DNA from: Providencia rettgeri
Lineage (GTDB): Bacteria; Pseudomonadota; Gammaproteobacteria; Enterobacterales; Enterobacteriaceae
Assembly (NCBI RefSeq): GCF_013255915.1
Contig: NZ_CP053896.1
Coordinates: forward strand, 558,001 to 622,000
DNA length: 64,000 nt
Direction: 5' to 3'
The position numbers and the translations under genes were made by a program. Positions within the stretch are counted from its first letter, which is position 1. The number at the start of each line of letters is the position of its first letter. The notes under the pieces are model-generated. The model saw only the letters and a program-made list of their open reading frames with translations, did no database searches and was not told the origin of the DNA. Shown here one piece after another: positions 8,229-17,100 of the stretch.

Positions 8229-9875
8229 ATGTCAGTAGTGACACTTGTACTCGTTTTTTTATTAGCCGTTGTTGTGAGCGTTTTTGTTTCACGACTGCTC
8301 AAAGATATTATTCCATTACCCCTGATCCAGATAGCACTAGGGGCTGGCTTGTCTTTATACGGTTTTACAGTTGAATTTGAACCTCATCTATTTCTATTTT
8401 TATTTATTCCTCCTTTATTATTCCTTGATGGATGGCGTATTCCTAAAGAAGCCTTATTTCAAGAAATTAAACCGATCATGTCGCTAGCCATAGGTTTAGT
8501 GGTTGTAACAGTGATTGGTATGGGCTTCTTTATACATTGGTTAATCCCAGCCATTTCTTTAGCTGTTGCCTTTGCGTTAGCGGCCATTTTATCGCCAACG
8601 GATCCCGTTTCCGTGTCTGCCATGACTGTCAATTCCCCATTGCCATCTCGAATGGCGCATATTTTGGAAGGGGAGTCATTGTTGAATGATGCAACGGGTC
8701 TGGTGTGCTTTAGTTTTGCAGTGGTCGCTGCGTTAACAGGTACATTTTCCCTTGCTTCAGCGGCTGGGCAATTTGTATTAGTGGCATTTGGCGGAATTTT
8801 AATTGGTTTGCTGGTGGCTTGGGCAATTGGCTGGTTAAACCAACTGCTCGTTAAGCGTACTGGGGAAGAACCTGCAATTCAAATTATGATCAGCTTACTG
8901 ATGCCATTTACGGCTTATTTATTAGCTGAACATTTGCATGTTTCCGGTATTTTAGCGGCAGTAGTTGCCGGTATTGCCATGCACTATGAAAAAATTGCAG
9001 GTCGCATGCAAGCTGCTACACGTATGCAAAGTAAAGCGGTGTGGGATACGGTACAAACTGCGTTGAACGGGATGATTTTCATTTTGTTAGGCGAACAGTT
9101 ACCGGGTATGTGGACAAATATGCCTGCTGTAGCAGAGGCCGCGGGTGCGAGCCATCCTTGGATGCTGTTTGTTTATGTGGCAATTATTACTGTGGCATTG
9201 GCAGTTTTACGGTTTAGCTGGGTGTGGATCTCGATGACTTTAACCGTCTTCCATAAACGCCGTCGCGGTAAAGAAGCGGATGTTATGCATATTCGTATGA
9301 TGGCAGTAATGGCGACAGCAGGTGTGCGCGGAGCGATCACGTTAGCGGGTATTTTAACGTTACCTTTATTGATGCCAGATGGTTCATTATTCCCGAATCG
9401 TGACGTGGCTATTTTCTTAGCGATGGGGGTGATTTTATGCTCACTATTGATTGCCAGTATCGCACTGCCTATTTTAACGAAAGGGTTAGTACAAGACTTA
9501 CCTTATGATAATGACGAAATTCGAGCGCGTTTAGCTTTAAATGAAGCCGCGATGGCACATTTACGTGAATTAATGAACCACCCATCGGATGATATGGATG
9601 AAATTGCTATGCGTACTGAAGTTGGGGCGCAACTATTAGAAATTTATGGCAGACGACTCGATAATTCGGATGAAACTGAGTCAGATGTCTATGATTTACA
9701 TAAGATGATTAATATGGAACGCGAAATGTCTAAGTCGGCGTTAAAAGCGAAACGCGACGCGTTATATCAAATGCGTAAAAGTAAAAATATCAATGAAAGG
9801 GTGTATCACCGTTTACGTGATGAACTTGATTTAAAAGAAGAGACTCTGAATCACCATAAAAATGGTAAACATTAA
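8229..9875 (+). CDS. yjcE: CPA1-family Na+/H+ antiporter (YjcE-like)
   Basis: A 548-residue inner-membrane exchanger with about twelve hydrophobic segments in the first 410 residues and a cytoplasmic charged tail. The conserved FIPPLLFLDGW, SPTDPVSVSAM, EGESLLNDATGLV (ion-binding Asp) and AGVRGAITLAG motifs are present. It resembles E. coli YjcE over its whole length. The ATG at 8229 is preferred over 8219-region alternatives because GGAG at 8219-8222 sits 6 bases upstream; the ATG at 8217 itself overlaps this ribosome site. It is followed at once by a strong terminator, so it is probably a single-gene unit. Ion specificity cannot be read from sequence. Confidence 0.88.
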   Translation: MSVVTLVLVFLLAVVVSVFVSRLLKDIIPLPLIQIALGAGLSLYGFTVEFEPHLFLFLFIPPLLFLDGWRIPKEALFQEIKPIMSLAIGLVVVTVIGMGFFIHWLIPAISLAVAFALAAILSPTDPVSVSAMTVNSPLPSRMAHILEGESLLNDATGLVCFSFAVVAALTGTFSLASAAGQFVLVAFGGILIGLLVAWAIGWLNQLLVKRTGEEPAIQIMISLLMPFTAYLLAEHLHVSGILAAVVAGIAMHYEKIAGRMQAATRMQSKAVWDTVQTALNGMIFILLGEQLPGMWTNMPAVAEAAGASHPWMLFVYVAIITVALAVLRFSWVWISMTLTVFHKRRRGKEADVMHIRMMAVMATAGVRGAITLAGILTLPLLMPDGSLFPNRDVAIFLAMGVILCSLLIASIALPILTKGLVQDLPYDNDEIRARLALNEAAMAHLRELMNHPSDDMDEIAMRTEVGAQLLEIYGRRLDNSDETESDVYDLHKMINMEREMSKSALKAKRDALYQMRKSKNINERVYHRLRDELDLKEETLNHHKNGKH

Positions 9876-9890
9876 TTAGCGAAAACAAAC

Positions 9891-9917
9891 GACCTGAATT
9901 TATTCAGGTCTTTTGTT
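9891..9917 (+). terminator. Rho-independent terminator of the antiporter gene
   Basis: GACCTGAA and TTCAGGTC form a perfect 8-bp stem with a 4-base loop followed by TTTTGTTATT, 15 bases after the antiporter stop codon. Confidence 0.9.
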
Positions 9918-9992
9918 ATTGTAATTCAACTGAATTTGACGGCTTGTATTGAGTTCTGATAGGTTGGTTACAATTCAATTTAGGAAATTTAT

Positions 9993-10040
9993 ATGTCACA
10001 GGTTGTAGCAAGCTTAAGCATTATTATTACCATCACATAG
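9993..10040 (+). CDS. Putative 15-residue leader peptide (MSQVVASLSIIITIT)
   Basis: A short frame with an AGGAAA ribosome site 5 bases upstream. It ends in three consecutive Ile codons followed by Thr-Ile-Thr, the kind of run that acts as a control region in amino-acid attenuators. Its stop codon lies in one arm of a hairpin (CCATCAC/GTGGTGG, 10030-10046), and an intrinsic terminator follows at 10063. This is the arrangement of a ribosome-mediated attenuator. The next gene is a P-loop kinase-like protein, not a known Ile or Thr biosynthetic gene, so the physiological signal is unclear. I know no named homologue. Confidence 0.55.
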   Translation: MSQVVASLSIIITIT

Positions 10041-10062
10041 TGGTGGAGATAAGCTACATCCT

Positions 10063-10089
10063 AAACCCGCCAGATAAGGCGGGTTTTTT
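10063..10089 (+). terminator. Attenuator-type terminator upstream of the P-loop protein gene
   Basis: CCCGCC (10066-10071) and GGCGGG (10078-10083), extended by flanking A/T pairs, form a stem followed by six Ts. Upstream GGTGG (10042-10046) can pair with CCGCC of this stem as an antiterminator. The same GGTGG alternatively pairs with CCATCAC at the end of the leader peptide. Three mutually exclusive stems suggest a regulated attenuator rather than a simple terminator; no RNA folding was run. Confidence 0.7.
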
Positions 10090-10126
10090 GTCCTTATCTG
10101 GTTAATTATTCAGTAAGGAACTATTT

Positions 10127-10639
10127 ATGAATTTAACAGAAGCATCTCCATTATTAAAAAAACAACCTCGTTTGCATTTTCTTTGTGGGAAAATTGCCTC
10201 TGGGAAATCGACATTAGCGAAACAACTGGCTAACCTCCCTCGTACTATTTTGCTCTGTGAAGATGAATGGCTTGCCGCTCTTTATCCTAATGAAATTACT
10301 GAATTGGCTCACTATGTCGAAAAAAGTGCTTTAGTAAAACAGGTATTGGAAGGCCATATTAGGCAATTGATACAGGCTGGGAATAATATCGTGATGGATT
10401 TTCCCGCCAACACACCAATACAGCGTCAATGGTTAATGTCTTTGGCGCAATCATCTGATGTATCTTATGTATTTCATGTATTGCAGGTAAGTAATGATGA
10501 GTGTAAGGCAAGGCTTGCTGCTCGTAATTTAGCAGGGGAAAACCCATTTCAAACATCTGAAACGCAGTTTGATTTAATTACGGCACATTTTTCTTATCCA
10601 ACAAGTAGCGAGCGGTTAATCTGTAAATTTTATCCATAA
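10127..10639 (+). CDS. AAA/P-loop kinase-like ATP-binding protein
   Basis: A 170-residue cytoplasmic protein with a Walker A motif near residues 21-29 (GKIASGKST), EDEW near 46 and a NIVMDFPANT Walker B-like strand near 86-95. A later KARLAARN segment resembles the Arg-containing lid of small-molecule kinases. The overall plan fits the AAA_33/zeta-like family of ATP-dependent kinases. The acceptor is unknown. It starts behind AAGGAAC, 37 bases after the attenuator-like terminator, so its expression probably depends on read-through. No antitoxin-like neighbour is present, which argues against a zeta toxin. Confidence 0.7.
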   Translation: MNLTEASPLLKKQPRLHFLCGKIASGKSTLAKQLANLPRTILLCEDEWLAALYPNEITELAHYVEKSALVKQVLEGHIRQLIQAGNNIVMDFPANTPIQRQWLMSLAQSSDVSYVFHVLQVSNDECKARLAARNLAGENPFQTSETQFDLITAHFSYPTSSERLICKFYP

Positions 10640-10650
10640 AGGTAACATAC

Positions 10651-10687
10651 CTGAGTAATAAACTTATGGAGGAGACTTATTACTCAG
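10651..10687. repeat. 11-bp perfect inverted repeat between convergent genes
   Basis: CTGAGTAATAA and TTATTACTCAG flank a 15-base loop between the ends of the P-loop gene and the flavin reductase-like gene. It may fold in RNA from either strand, but neither side has a clear T-tract, so terminator function is only possible. Confidence 0.5.
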
Positions 10688-10695
10688 ATTTATGG

Positions 10696-11316
10696 TCACT
10701 TAGGTCGATACATTTTGAGGTTTTGCTGCTGTTCAATCCAATAGTAATCAGCTGGCCCTCCAGCACGCAATAGTGGTTTCTGGCTAGCACAATCATATAA
10801 GCCATTATTCAAGGCTGATTCATCAATATGCACCATGACGACTTCTCCCATCACCATCCAAGTATCCAATAGTTGCCCATCCGCCCGTTTAAGTTGCTGA
10901 TATTGTGTGACAACACATTCCATTGAAACGGGTGTTTGAGCGATACGAGGCGGTGAAACGAGTGTTGAAGGGAGGGGGGATAGCCCCGTTAATGCAAATT
11001 CGCTTTCACCATGTGCGAGTGTGGCACTACTCATATTTACGTGTTCACCGAGTGAAAGCGTAGCAAGGTTATAAACAAACTCCCCTGTTTCGATGGCATT
11101 AGTTACTGAATCTTTTTTACCAACACTCGAAAAGGCCAATATAGGTGGTGAATAATTGAAAATATTGAAAAAACTATAAGGAGCTAGATTGGTTCTACCT
11201 TTACTATCACAGGTTGATATCCAACCAATAGGTCTAGGACCAATGAGTGATGGGATAGGGTCATGGGGTAGCCCGTGACCCTGCTGTGGTTGGTAACTAT
11301 AAAACTTTGCTATCAT
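10696..11316 (-). CDS. Flavin reductase-like (DIM6/NTAB family) flavoprotein
   Basis: A 206-residue FMN-binding split-barrel protein. LIGPRPIGWISTCDSKGRTNLAPYS near the N-terminus and an NMSSATLAHGESEF segment are typical of the flavin reductase-like family. Members bind FMN and reduce flavin or act as small oxidoreductases. The ATG at 11316 has AAAGGACT upstream. It is transcribed alone, convergent with the P-loop gene. Substrate and physiological role cannot be deduced. Confidence 0.8.
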   Translation of the reverse strand: MIAKFYSYQPQQGHGLPHDPIPSLIGPRPIGWISTCDSKGRTNLAPYSFFNIFNYSPPILAFSSVGKKDSVTNAIETGEFVYNLATLSLGEHVNMSSATLAHGESEFALTGLSPLPSTLVSPPRIAQTPVSMECVVTQYQQLKRADGQLLDTWMVMGEVVMVHIDESALNNGLYDCASQKPLLRAGGPADYYWIEQQQNLKMYRPK

Positions 11317-11937
11317 TTTGGAGTCCTTTTTAACATTACTTTAACGGATATTTGAACAAGGTGTTAGGTATTTAAATAATAAATGCTATTAATGCATAAA
11401 GAATGCAGTAAGTGGATATTTTATTTTTAATTTTTCTTATATTAACGTTTGAGGATGTAACTTAATATAATAATATTAAATTAAATAGTAATTGATGATT
11501 ATCTTTATTTTATTTATGAGTTTTAGTATTGACTTTATTGCTTAACTCTATTTTTGTGTAAATCCAGTGGATTGATTTATTTTAATTAGAAGCTTTAATT
11601 TATTCTTTTAATTTCGTTATTTTCTGCATGTTAATATTTTTATATTTAATTAATCCGTCTTGCTATTATCTTGATTTATTTGTTTTTAACCTTTTGATTT
11701 TTAATATTTATTGTGTGTTCATCTAAGTTATATTACATGGGTTATATAATTTAATAGGAAATAGCTATCAAATTATATAAGTTCGATCGATACAAACGTA
11801 TTTACAGAATTAATTAATAAACCTATATTTAAATTAAATTATTCTTTATTTTTATTAGATGTAAAAACAAACTGATTCTTAAGTTCGTAACGAGTCATTT
11901 AAAATTTCAAATGGGAGTTTTATTCATTGGAATTAAT
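11317..11937. other. Long AT-rich intergenic region upstream of the fimbrial regulator gene
   Basis: About 620 bases without a credible gene, markedly AT-rich. It lies between the divergent flavin reductase-like gene and the MrpJ-like regulator and probably contains promoters for both. The only strong structure I see is the inverted repeat at 11742-11780. No recombinase gene or paired terminal repeats typical of an invertible fimbrial switch were found. Confidence 0.6.
11742..11780. repeat. Long AT-rich inverted repeat upstream of the fimbrial regulator
   Basis: TTATATAATTT (11742-11752) and AAATTATATAA (11770-11780) are perfect 11-bp arms. Inside them ATAG and CTAT pair again after one mismatch, leaving a 7-base loop. 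It lies about 160 bases upstream of the MrpJ-like gene. It could be an operator for a dimeric regulator, a cruciform or an RNA hairpin near a promoter. Confidence 0.6.
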
Positions 11938-12267
11938 ATGATAAAAACAAATGCGTTATTACGTCGGGATGTTGGGTTATTTTTAAGACAAGCCAGAATT
12001 GATAAATCATTAACAGGGTACCAACTAGCTAAAATACTAAAAATAAGTCAACAACAGGTTTCTCGTTATGAAAGAGGGGAAACCGGTATTAATGTTGAAG
12101 TATTGAATACTCTTTTGGGCGTATTAGAAAGAAATTGGCTAGAATTTTTTTTCAAAGTCCTAGTGAATCATTCGAATGAAATTGCAGATATAAGAATACA
12201 AAATGAATTTTTTAATCTCATCGAAAGATCACTTTTCTACTATTATGGGGAATCAAAAAAAAGATAA
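11938..12267 (+). CDS. XRE/HTH_3 regulator, MrpJ-like fimbrial regulator
   Basis: A 109-residue protein with a lambda-repressor-type helix-turn-helix at about residues 10-60 (GYQLAKILKISQQQVSRYERGE). The motif QQVSRYERG is shared with MrpJ, the regulator encoded in Proteus mirabilis fimbrial operons that represses motility. The ATG at 11938 is preferred over one at 11911 because GGA lies 7-9 bases upstream; the earlier start has no ribosome site. MrpJ homologues are usually at the 3' end of fimbrial operons, whereas this one is upstream of the first pilin gene by 161 bases, on the same strand. Confidence 0.8.
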   Translation: MIKTNALLRRDVGLFLRQARIDKSLTGYQLAKILKISQQQVSRYERGETGINVEVLNTLLGVLERNWLEFFFKVLVNHSNEIADIRIQNEFFNLIERSLFYYYGESKKR

Positions 12268-12428
12268 TTTTCAATTTGGTATGTGGTTGGAGTAAAAAAT
12301 CACTCATATGGTGATGCTTAGTTTTATGTCCTCTTTAATTGAATTAAATATCGAAATTAGATTTACGCTATTGAATATTTAATGGCGTATTTATTGTAGT
12401 TTAATTTTTTAATTGAAAGGAAAAATAT

Positions 12429-13016
12429 ATGCAATTTACCAAATTAAATATTGCACCCTATTTATCAAAATCATCTCGGTTATTTATTTTTACTGCATTA
12501 ATAGCTGGTATTTTTTCAACAAATTCTGCTGCCGACAACACAGGTACAGTTGATTTCGAAGGTGTCGTTGTTAGTACTCCTTGTAATATAGCGCAATCCT
12601 CACTAAAGCAAATTATTGATTTTGGACAATTATCTCGTCGAGCATTGGAAAATGGTCGCGTGGCTGAGGTGAAATTTAATATTGAATTTACTGGGTGTGA
12701 TTTCACTGACTTTGATATTGATACAGCTGGAAAACCTATTGCTGTTAAATCAATGGAATTAGTGTTTACAGGGCAAAGCTATGCGGATGCAGCAAATACT
12801 TTACTTTCTACTTCTGCGGGTAATACCAACAATGTAGGAATTGGTATTGATGGATTTGAGTTTGGAAAAGCTAAAGATGTGCTTTCACGTATCATCAATA
12901 AAAAAGGAGATAACGTATTATCTTTCAAAGCGTTAGCAAAAGCTGTTGATACAACGAAAAGTGTATCGGAAGGTAAGTTCAGCGCAGTAACAAACTTTCG
13001 TATTACCTATCAATAA
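12429..13016 (+). CDS. Type 1-like major fimbrial subunit
   Basis: A 195-residue secreted pilin. The signal peptide is about residues 1-35, ending near SAAD. The mature part begins GTVDFEGVVVSTPCNIA, with the paired cysteines (CNIA and FTGCDF) that close the pilin disulfide and the C-terminal FSAVTNFRITYQ beta strand recognised by chaperone and usher. It is the first structural gene of the operon behind GAAAGGAAAAATAT. The position suggests it is the major rod subunit. Confidence 0.87.
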   Translation: MQFTKLNIAPYLSKSSRLFIFTALIAGIFSTNSAADNTGTVDFEGVVVSTPCNIAQSSLKQIIDFGQLSRRALENGRVAEVKFNIEFTGCDFTDFDIDTAGKPIAVKSMELVFTGQSYADAANTLLSTSAGNTNNVGIGIDGFEFGKAKDVLSRIINKKGDNVLSFKALAKAVDTTKSVSEGKFSAVTNFRITYQ

Positions 13017-13078
13017 CTAAATGGTTTAACCGCCAGAATTGACTGGTGGTTAAATATTGATTCGCTAGAGGGGGGGGC

Positions 13079-13657
13079 ATGGTTAGTTATCAAAGGGTTA
13101 TGAATATAATAGTCTTGTCGATAATGCTTATTTTTAGTATTCACTCATATGCAGACCCCAAAATTATTAAGCCCTACAACGTCAATGCAAGAACATTACT
13201 TAAAGGCAGTGTTATCGATGCGCCGTGTTCAATAACGTTGAAAAATCGCTATCAAACTATTGATTTTTCTTCTTTGGCTCTCGCTTTTTTGTCAAATAGC
13301 TTGCAAAGAGAAATGCATGATCAGCCTTTTATTATCGAGCTACAAGATTGTGGTAGTGCTTATTCAACCATTGACCTAAAAACATGGAAAATACGCTTTG
13401 TCGGCCAACGTGCGCAATATATTGATGCTTTTACGCTACAAGGTGCTTCCGAAGGGCTAGGCGTATCGGTATTAGACAATTCAAAAATACGATTACAGCC
13501 TAATAAGGTTTATTCATTATCTGACAATGTGTTGTATCAAGATAAATCAGGATACAGCCTTTTCCTTCGCTATTTCTTACGTTTGGAATTAACCGGACAG
13601 CCGATTCAAGCGGGCCGTTATTACGGGCTGATCCGCTTTTTCATCGATTACCAATAA
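13079..13657 (+). CDS. Minor fimbrial subunit
   Basis: A 192-residue pilin-like protein. A hydrophobic signal segment spans about residues 8-25 (IIVLSIMLIFSIHSYA). GSVIDAPCSITL and LQDCGSAYS supply the conserved cysteines, and RYYGLIRFFIDYQ is the C-terminal donor-type strand. The ATG at 13079 follows an unusual run of eight Gs that also serves as ribosome site. As the second pilin before the usher it may be a terminator/anchor subunit (PapH or MrpB type), but this is not proven. Confidence 0.8.
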   Translation: MVSYQRVMNIIVLSIMLIFSIHSYADPKIIKPYNVNARTLLKGSVIDAPCSITLKNRYQTIDFSSLALAFLSNSLQREMHDQPFIIELQDCGSAYSTIDLKTWKIRFVGQRAQYIDAFTLQGASEGLGVSVLDNSKIRLQPNKVYSLSDNVLYQDKSGYSLFLRYFLRLELTGQPIQAGRYYGLIRFFIDYQ

Positions 13658-13745
13658 CACGCACGAAGAATATGTTTTTATGAGCTTCATTTTGAAGATG
13701 AACTCTTATTGCATTTAATCTGGTATAGCTAGGATGGTATAGAGC

Positions 13746-16298
13746 ATGGTGTTCAAAACTAACGAAAAATTGAAGCTAGCTTGGCTCATTGCTTTTCTGT
13801 TACCGAGTTTTATAGGATGGAAAGCATTTGCAACTGAATTTAATACAGATGTTTTAGATGCAGATGATATGCAAAATATTGATATGAGCCAGTTTTCGGT
13901 AGCAGGGTATACGCTACCGGGGGATTATGTTTTTACTCTCTTTGTTAATGGGCAACGTTTAGGGGCACCCCGCAATATCTCCGTTTATGAAAATAAGCCT
14001 ATTGCAGGCGAATCAACCCAAGCGACACAAACTATTTGTATTCCTCCTGATATCCTTGAGTTAATTGGGTTAAAGCGTTCTGCGATGGAGAAAGTGACAC
14101 TTTCTCATAGTGGAAAATGCCTCGATTTTTCTGCGCTATCAGGCGTTCAAACAGCCATAGAGCTCAGCACCTTATCGCTGAAAATGACTATTCCGCAAAT
14201 ATGGATGGAATATCGCGACCCTTACTGGGTTCCTGCTAATTTATGGGAAGAAGGAATAGGTGGCGCATTTATTGATTACAATGCGAATATTTCTGCAACC
14301 AAAGAAACGAATAGTAATCGGCAAATCTATTTATCAAGTAATGGAATCACTGGGGTAAATTGGGGGGCTTGGCGCCTACGTGGTGATTACAGTACATCTT
14401 ATCAGAAGCAACGGGGTGATTATCCTCAAGAAAAACATAACTTTGATTTTACTCGTCTTTATGCATTTACTTCATTGAAAGATAGTGCCTCAATCTTTAC
14501 GTTGGGAGAAAATTATTTTTATTCGGATATCTTTGAATCTTGGCAATATACTGGTTTTTCTTTAGAAAGTGATGACCGCATGCTACCGCCTAAATTAGTG
14601 GGGTATGCACCTGAAATTATTGGTGTTACAAATACTAATGCGATTGTAATTGTTCGCAGCCAAGAACGCATTATTTCTGAAACGGCAGTGCCTCCTGGAC
14701 CATTTCGTATTCAAACACTTGATAGTGGGATCCGTGGTGTATTAGATGTGACTGTGCGTGAAGAAAATGGGGAGGAGAGCAAGTTTAGTCTTAGTACAGC
14801 TTCGTTACCTTATTTAACACGTCCCGGACGCGTTATTTATAAAGTCGCAATGGGAAAGACGCGTTATGACAATCGGCATTTGACAGGTGAGCCTGTTGTA
14901 AGTGGTGAATTATCATATGGTGTTTCAAATGCATGGTCATTATATGGAGGAACTCAACTTAATGGTTATTACCAAAGTGCAGCATTAGGGATCGGACGGG
15001 ATCTTTTTTCAATAGGCGCGGTTTCTTTTGATATCACACAATCTTTTGCCGATTTTTCAGATAAAAGACGCCAAGGCCGCTCTTATCGCGTTAATTACGC
15101 AAAATCTTTCGATGAGCTACGCACAGATATTACCTTTGCAGGCTACCGTTTTGCCGACAAAGAATACCGAACACTAACGCAATTTATGGATGAAGAGAGA
15201 ATAGGTTATGGTACTCAGGCAGCAAAAGAAAATTATCAATTATATTTAAATAAATATTTTGATGATTTTAATATTTCTCTTAATTATCAATATAGTACTT
15301 ATTGGCAGCACGACTCACAAACGCAATACGGTTTATACATTAATGCGCCTTTAAATTTTCCTCTTCTGTCCCAGAATGCCGCAAATTTATCATTATCAGC
15401 AACTCGTACTGAACGGGACAATGGCAATGAAGAAGATGCAATTAATCTCTATCTCACAGTACCATTATTCCGCGGTCATAGCATCACATTTTCTGAACTC
15501 TACTCACGGTCAGCGGGTAATAATCAATTTAATCATCAGGTTGGCTATAGTGGTTATGGGGAACAAGATAATTACAATATCAATGTTGGTTATAACCACG
15601 GCCAACATATTGATAATCAAGTGAGTTTGAGTGGCTTTTATTCACGAGATATCTCTCAAGCAAGTACATCTATAAATGCGAGCTATGTGCCTGATCAATA
15701 CCACAGCATTGGCGGGTCAATCAATGGTGGGCTCACATTAACCTCGAAAGGGGCGGCACTGCACCGCTCAGCGCATGGTGATACACGACTTATGGTTGAA
15801 ACCCCCGACGTGAGCGGTATTCCTCTCGATAATGGGGTGATTAAAACCAATGCATTTGGGTTGGCTGTTATTCCCAATGTGAATAGTTATCGAAAATCAA
15901 CTGCTTCAATTAATACCAGCCAGTTACCCGATGATATCGAAAGCCTCGATCCCTCGACAGATATTACGTTAACCAAAGGTGCCATAGGCTATCGCAGCTT
16001 ATCGGTGATGAAGGGGCATAAATTATTTGTTGTTTTTGCTTTGTCAGATGGAAAGCAGCCACCTTTTGGCGCCAGTGTACGTAATAAAAATAACCAAGAA
16101 GTAGGGCTAGTGGGTGAAGGCGGTGTGACGTGGCTAGTGGGGGTATCACCTCAAGAAAAGTTGTCGTTGTATTGGAATAACCAGCCACAGTGCGAGTTAT
16201 CTCTACCTGAAAAATTAAATGAGCTTACGGATTTGTTGTTGCTGCCATGTTCTTCAGCCAAAGCGGTCCGTTCAGTTTATTCATCATCAAGTAAATGA
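13746..16298 (+). CDS. Fimbrial outer-membrane usher protein
   Basis: An 850-residue FimD/PapC-family usher. A signal peptide ends near residue 29 (AFA). The N-terminal periplasmic domain (about 30-145) has FNTDVLDADDMQNIDMSQFS and GDYVFTLFVNGQ. A 24-strand barrel region follows, with an embedded plug region containing VPPGPFRIQTLDSGIRGVLD. The C-terminal domains carry FGASVRNKNNQEVGLVGEGG. The protein assembles pilus subunits across the outer membrane. Length is normal and the frame intact. Its stop codon lies just before the chaperone gene. Confidence 0.93.
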   Translation: MVFKTNEKLKLAWLIAFLLPSFIGWKAFATEFNTDVLDADDMQNIDMSQFSVAGYTLPGDYVFTLFVNGQRLGAPRNISVYENKPIAGESTQATQTICIPPDILELIGLKRSAMEKVTLSHSGKCLDFSALSGVQTAIELSTLSLKMTIPQIWMEYRDPYWVPANLWEEGIGGAFIDYNANISATKETNSNRQIYLSSNGITGVNWGAWRLRGDYSTSYQKQRGDYPQEKHNFDFTRLYAFTSLKDSASIFTLGENYFYSDIFESWQYTGFSLESDDRMLPPKLVGYAPEIIGVTNTNAIVIVRSQERIISETAVPPGPFRIQTLDSGIRGVLDVTVREENGEESKFSLSTASLPYLTRPGRVIYKVAMGKTRYDNRHLTGEPVVSGELSYGVSNAWSLYGGTQLNGYYQSAALGIGRDLFSIGAVSFDITQSFADFSDKRRQGRSYRVNYAKSFDELRTDITFAGYRFADKEYRTLTQFMDEERIGYGTQAAKENYQLYLNKYFDDFNISLNYQYSTYWQHDSQTQYGLYINAPLNFPLLSQNAANLSLSATRTERDNGNEEDAINLYLTVPLFRGHSITFSELYSRSAGNNQFNHQVGYSGYGEQDNYNINVGYNHGQHIDNQVSLSGFYSRDISQASTSINASYVPDQYHSIGGSINGGLTLTSKGAALHRSAHGDTRLMVETPDVSGIPLDNGVIKTNAFGLAVIPNVNSYRKSTASINTSQLPDDIESLDPSTDITLTKGAIGYRSLSVMKGHKLFVVFALSDGKQPPFGASVRNKNNQEVGLVGEGGVTWLVGVSPQEKLSLYWNNQPQCELSLPEKLNELTDLLLLPCSSAKAVRSVYSSSSK

Positions 16299-16312
16299 TT
16301 GTGAGGCTAATT

Positions 16313-17050
16313 ATGTGGAAGTTAGATATTTGTTATCAATGGATTGTGAGAGTACTGCTTGTCATACCTATATTATCATTTAATACCTACGCAGCAGTGA
16401 CCCTGGATCGAACTCGGATTATTTTTCCTGGGGATGTGAAATCGATTAATATCAAGATAACTAATGATAACCCAGAAGAGGCGTATCTCGCACAAAGTTG
16501 GATTGAAGACCAACAAGGTAAGAAGCTAACAAAAGGAGCGTTATTGGCCACGCCGCCACTACAACGCGTAGAGCCGAATAGCCAAAGCTTAGTTCGCTTG
16601 AGTCTGACGCCTTTATTTAGTCAGTTACCGCAAGATAGGGAATCCGTATTTTATTTTAATTTGCGAGAAGTCCCGCCTAAATCTCATGATGCGAATACCT
16701 TACAAATTGCTTTGCAATCGCGAGTGAAGCTTTTTTATCGACCTCCGTCCATTTTAGCCAAGTCAGAAACAAACTGGGCACATAAGGTCACATTAATGAA
16801 AACGAATAAAGGGTATCAGCTCAATAATTCAACTCCTTTCAATTTGACGGTTATTGGCTTGGGTAATAACCAAAAACAGTCGGAACAAAGCCAATTTGAA
16901 GTGGTGATGGTGCCGCCTAAATCGACTCAAGAGTTTATTTCCCAGCCACTAACAAGACCTCATTTAACCTATATCAACGATTATGGCGGAAAACCGACTT
17001 TGGCTTTTCATTGCCAACAAGACGTTTGCACAGTGGTGGATGAATATTAG
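16313..17050 (+). CDS. Periplasmic fimbrial chaperone
   Basis: A 245-residue PapD/FimC-type chaperone. The signal peptide is about residues 1-26, then AVTLDRTRIIFPGDVKSINIKI. The subunit-binding Arg and Lys of the family are in LDRTRI and SRVKLFYRP, and the conserved FYFNLREVPPK is near residues 112-122. The ATG at 16313 is chosen for GAGG 6-7 bases upstream; an ATG at 16295 overlaps the usher stop but lacks a ribosome site. It folds and delivers the pilins encoded around it. Confidence 0.92.
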   Translation: MWKLDICYQWIVRVLLVIPILSFNTYAAVTLDRTRIIFPGDVKSINIKITNDNPEEAYLAQSWIEDQQGKKLTKGALLATPPLQRVEPNSQSLVRLSLTPLFSQLPQDRESVFYFNLREVPPKSHDANTLQIALQSRVKLFYRPPSILAKSETNWAHKVTLMKTNKGYQLNNSTPFNLTVIGLGNNQKQSEQSQFEVVMVPPKSTQEFISQPLTRPHLTYINDYGGKPTLAFHCQQDVCTVVDEY

Positions 17051-17100
17051 TTAGCTGAGGGGGATATACGCCTAGCATCAATAATAGAAGGAGTAATGCA

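Noticed and set aside
10127..10639. Zeta-type toxin of a toxin-antitoxin pair
   Set aside because: The P-loop fold is compatible, but no antitoxin-sized gene precedes or follows it, and the upstream region is an attenuator-like leader.
11317..12428. Invertible phase switch for the fimbrial operon
   Set aside because: No tyrosine recombinase gene (fimB/mrpI type) is in the neighbourhood, and the inverted repeat found is too closely spaced to flip a promoter.
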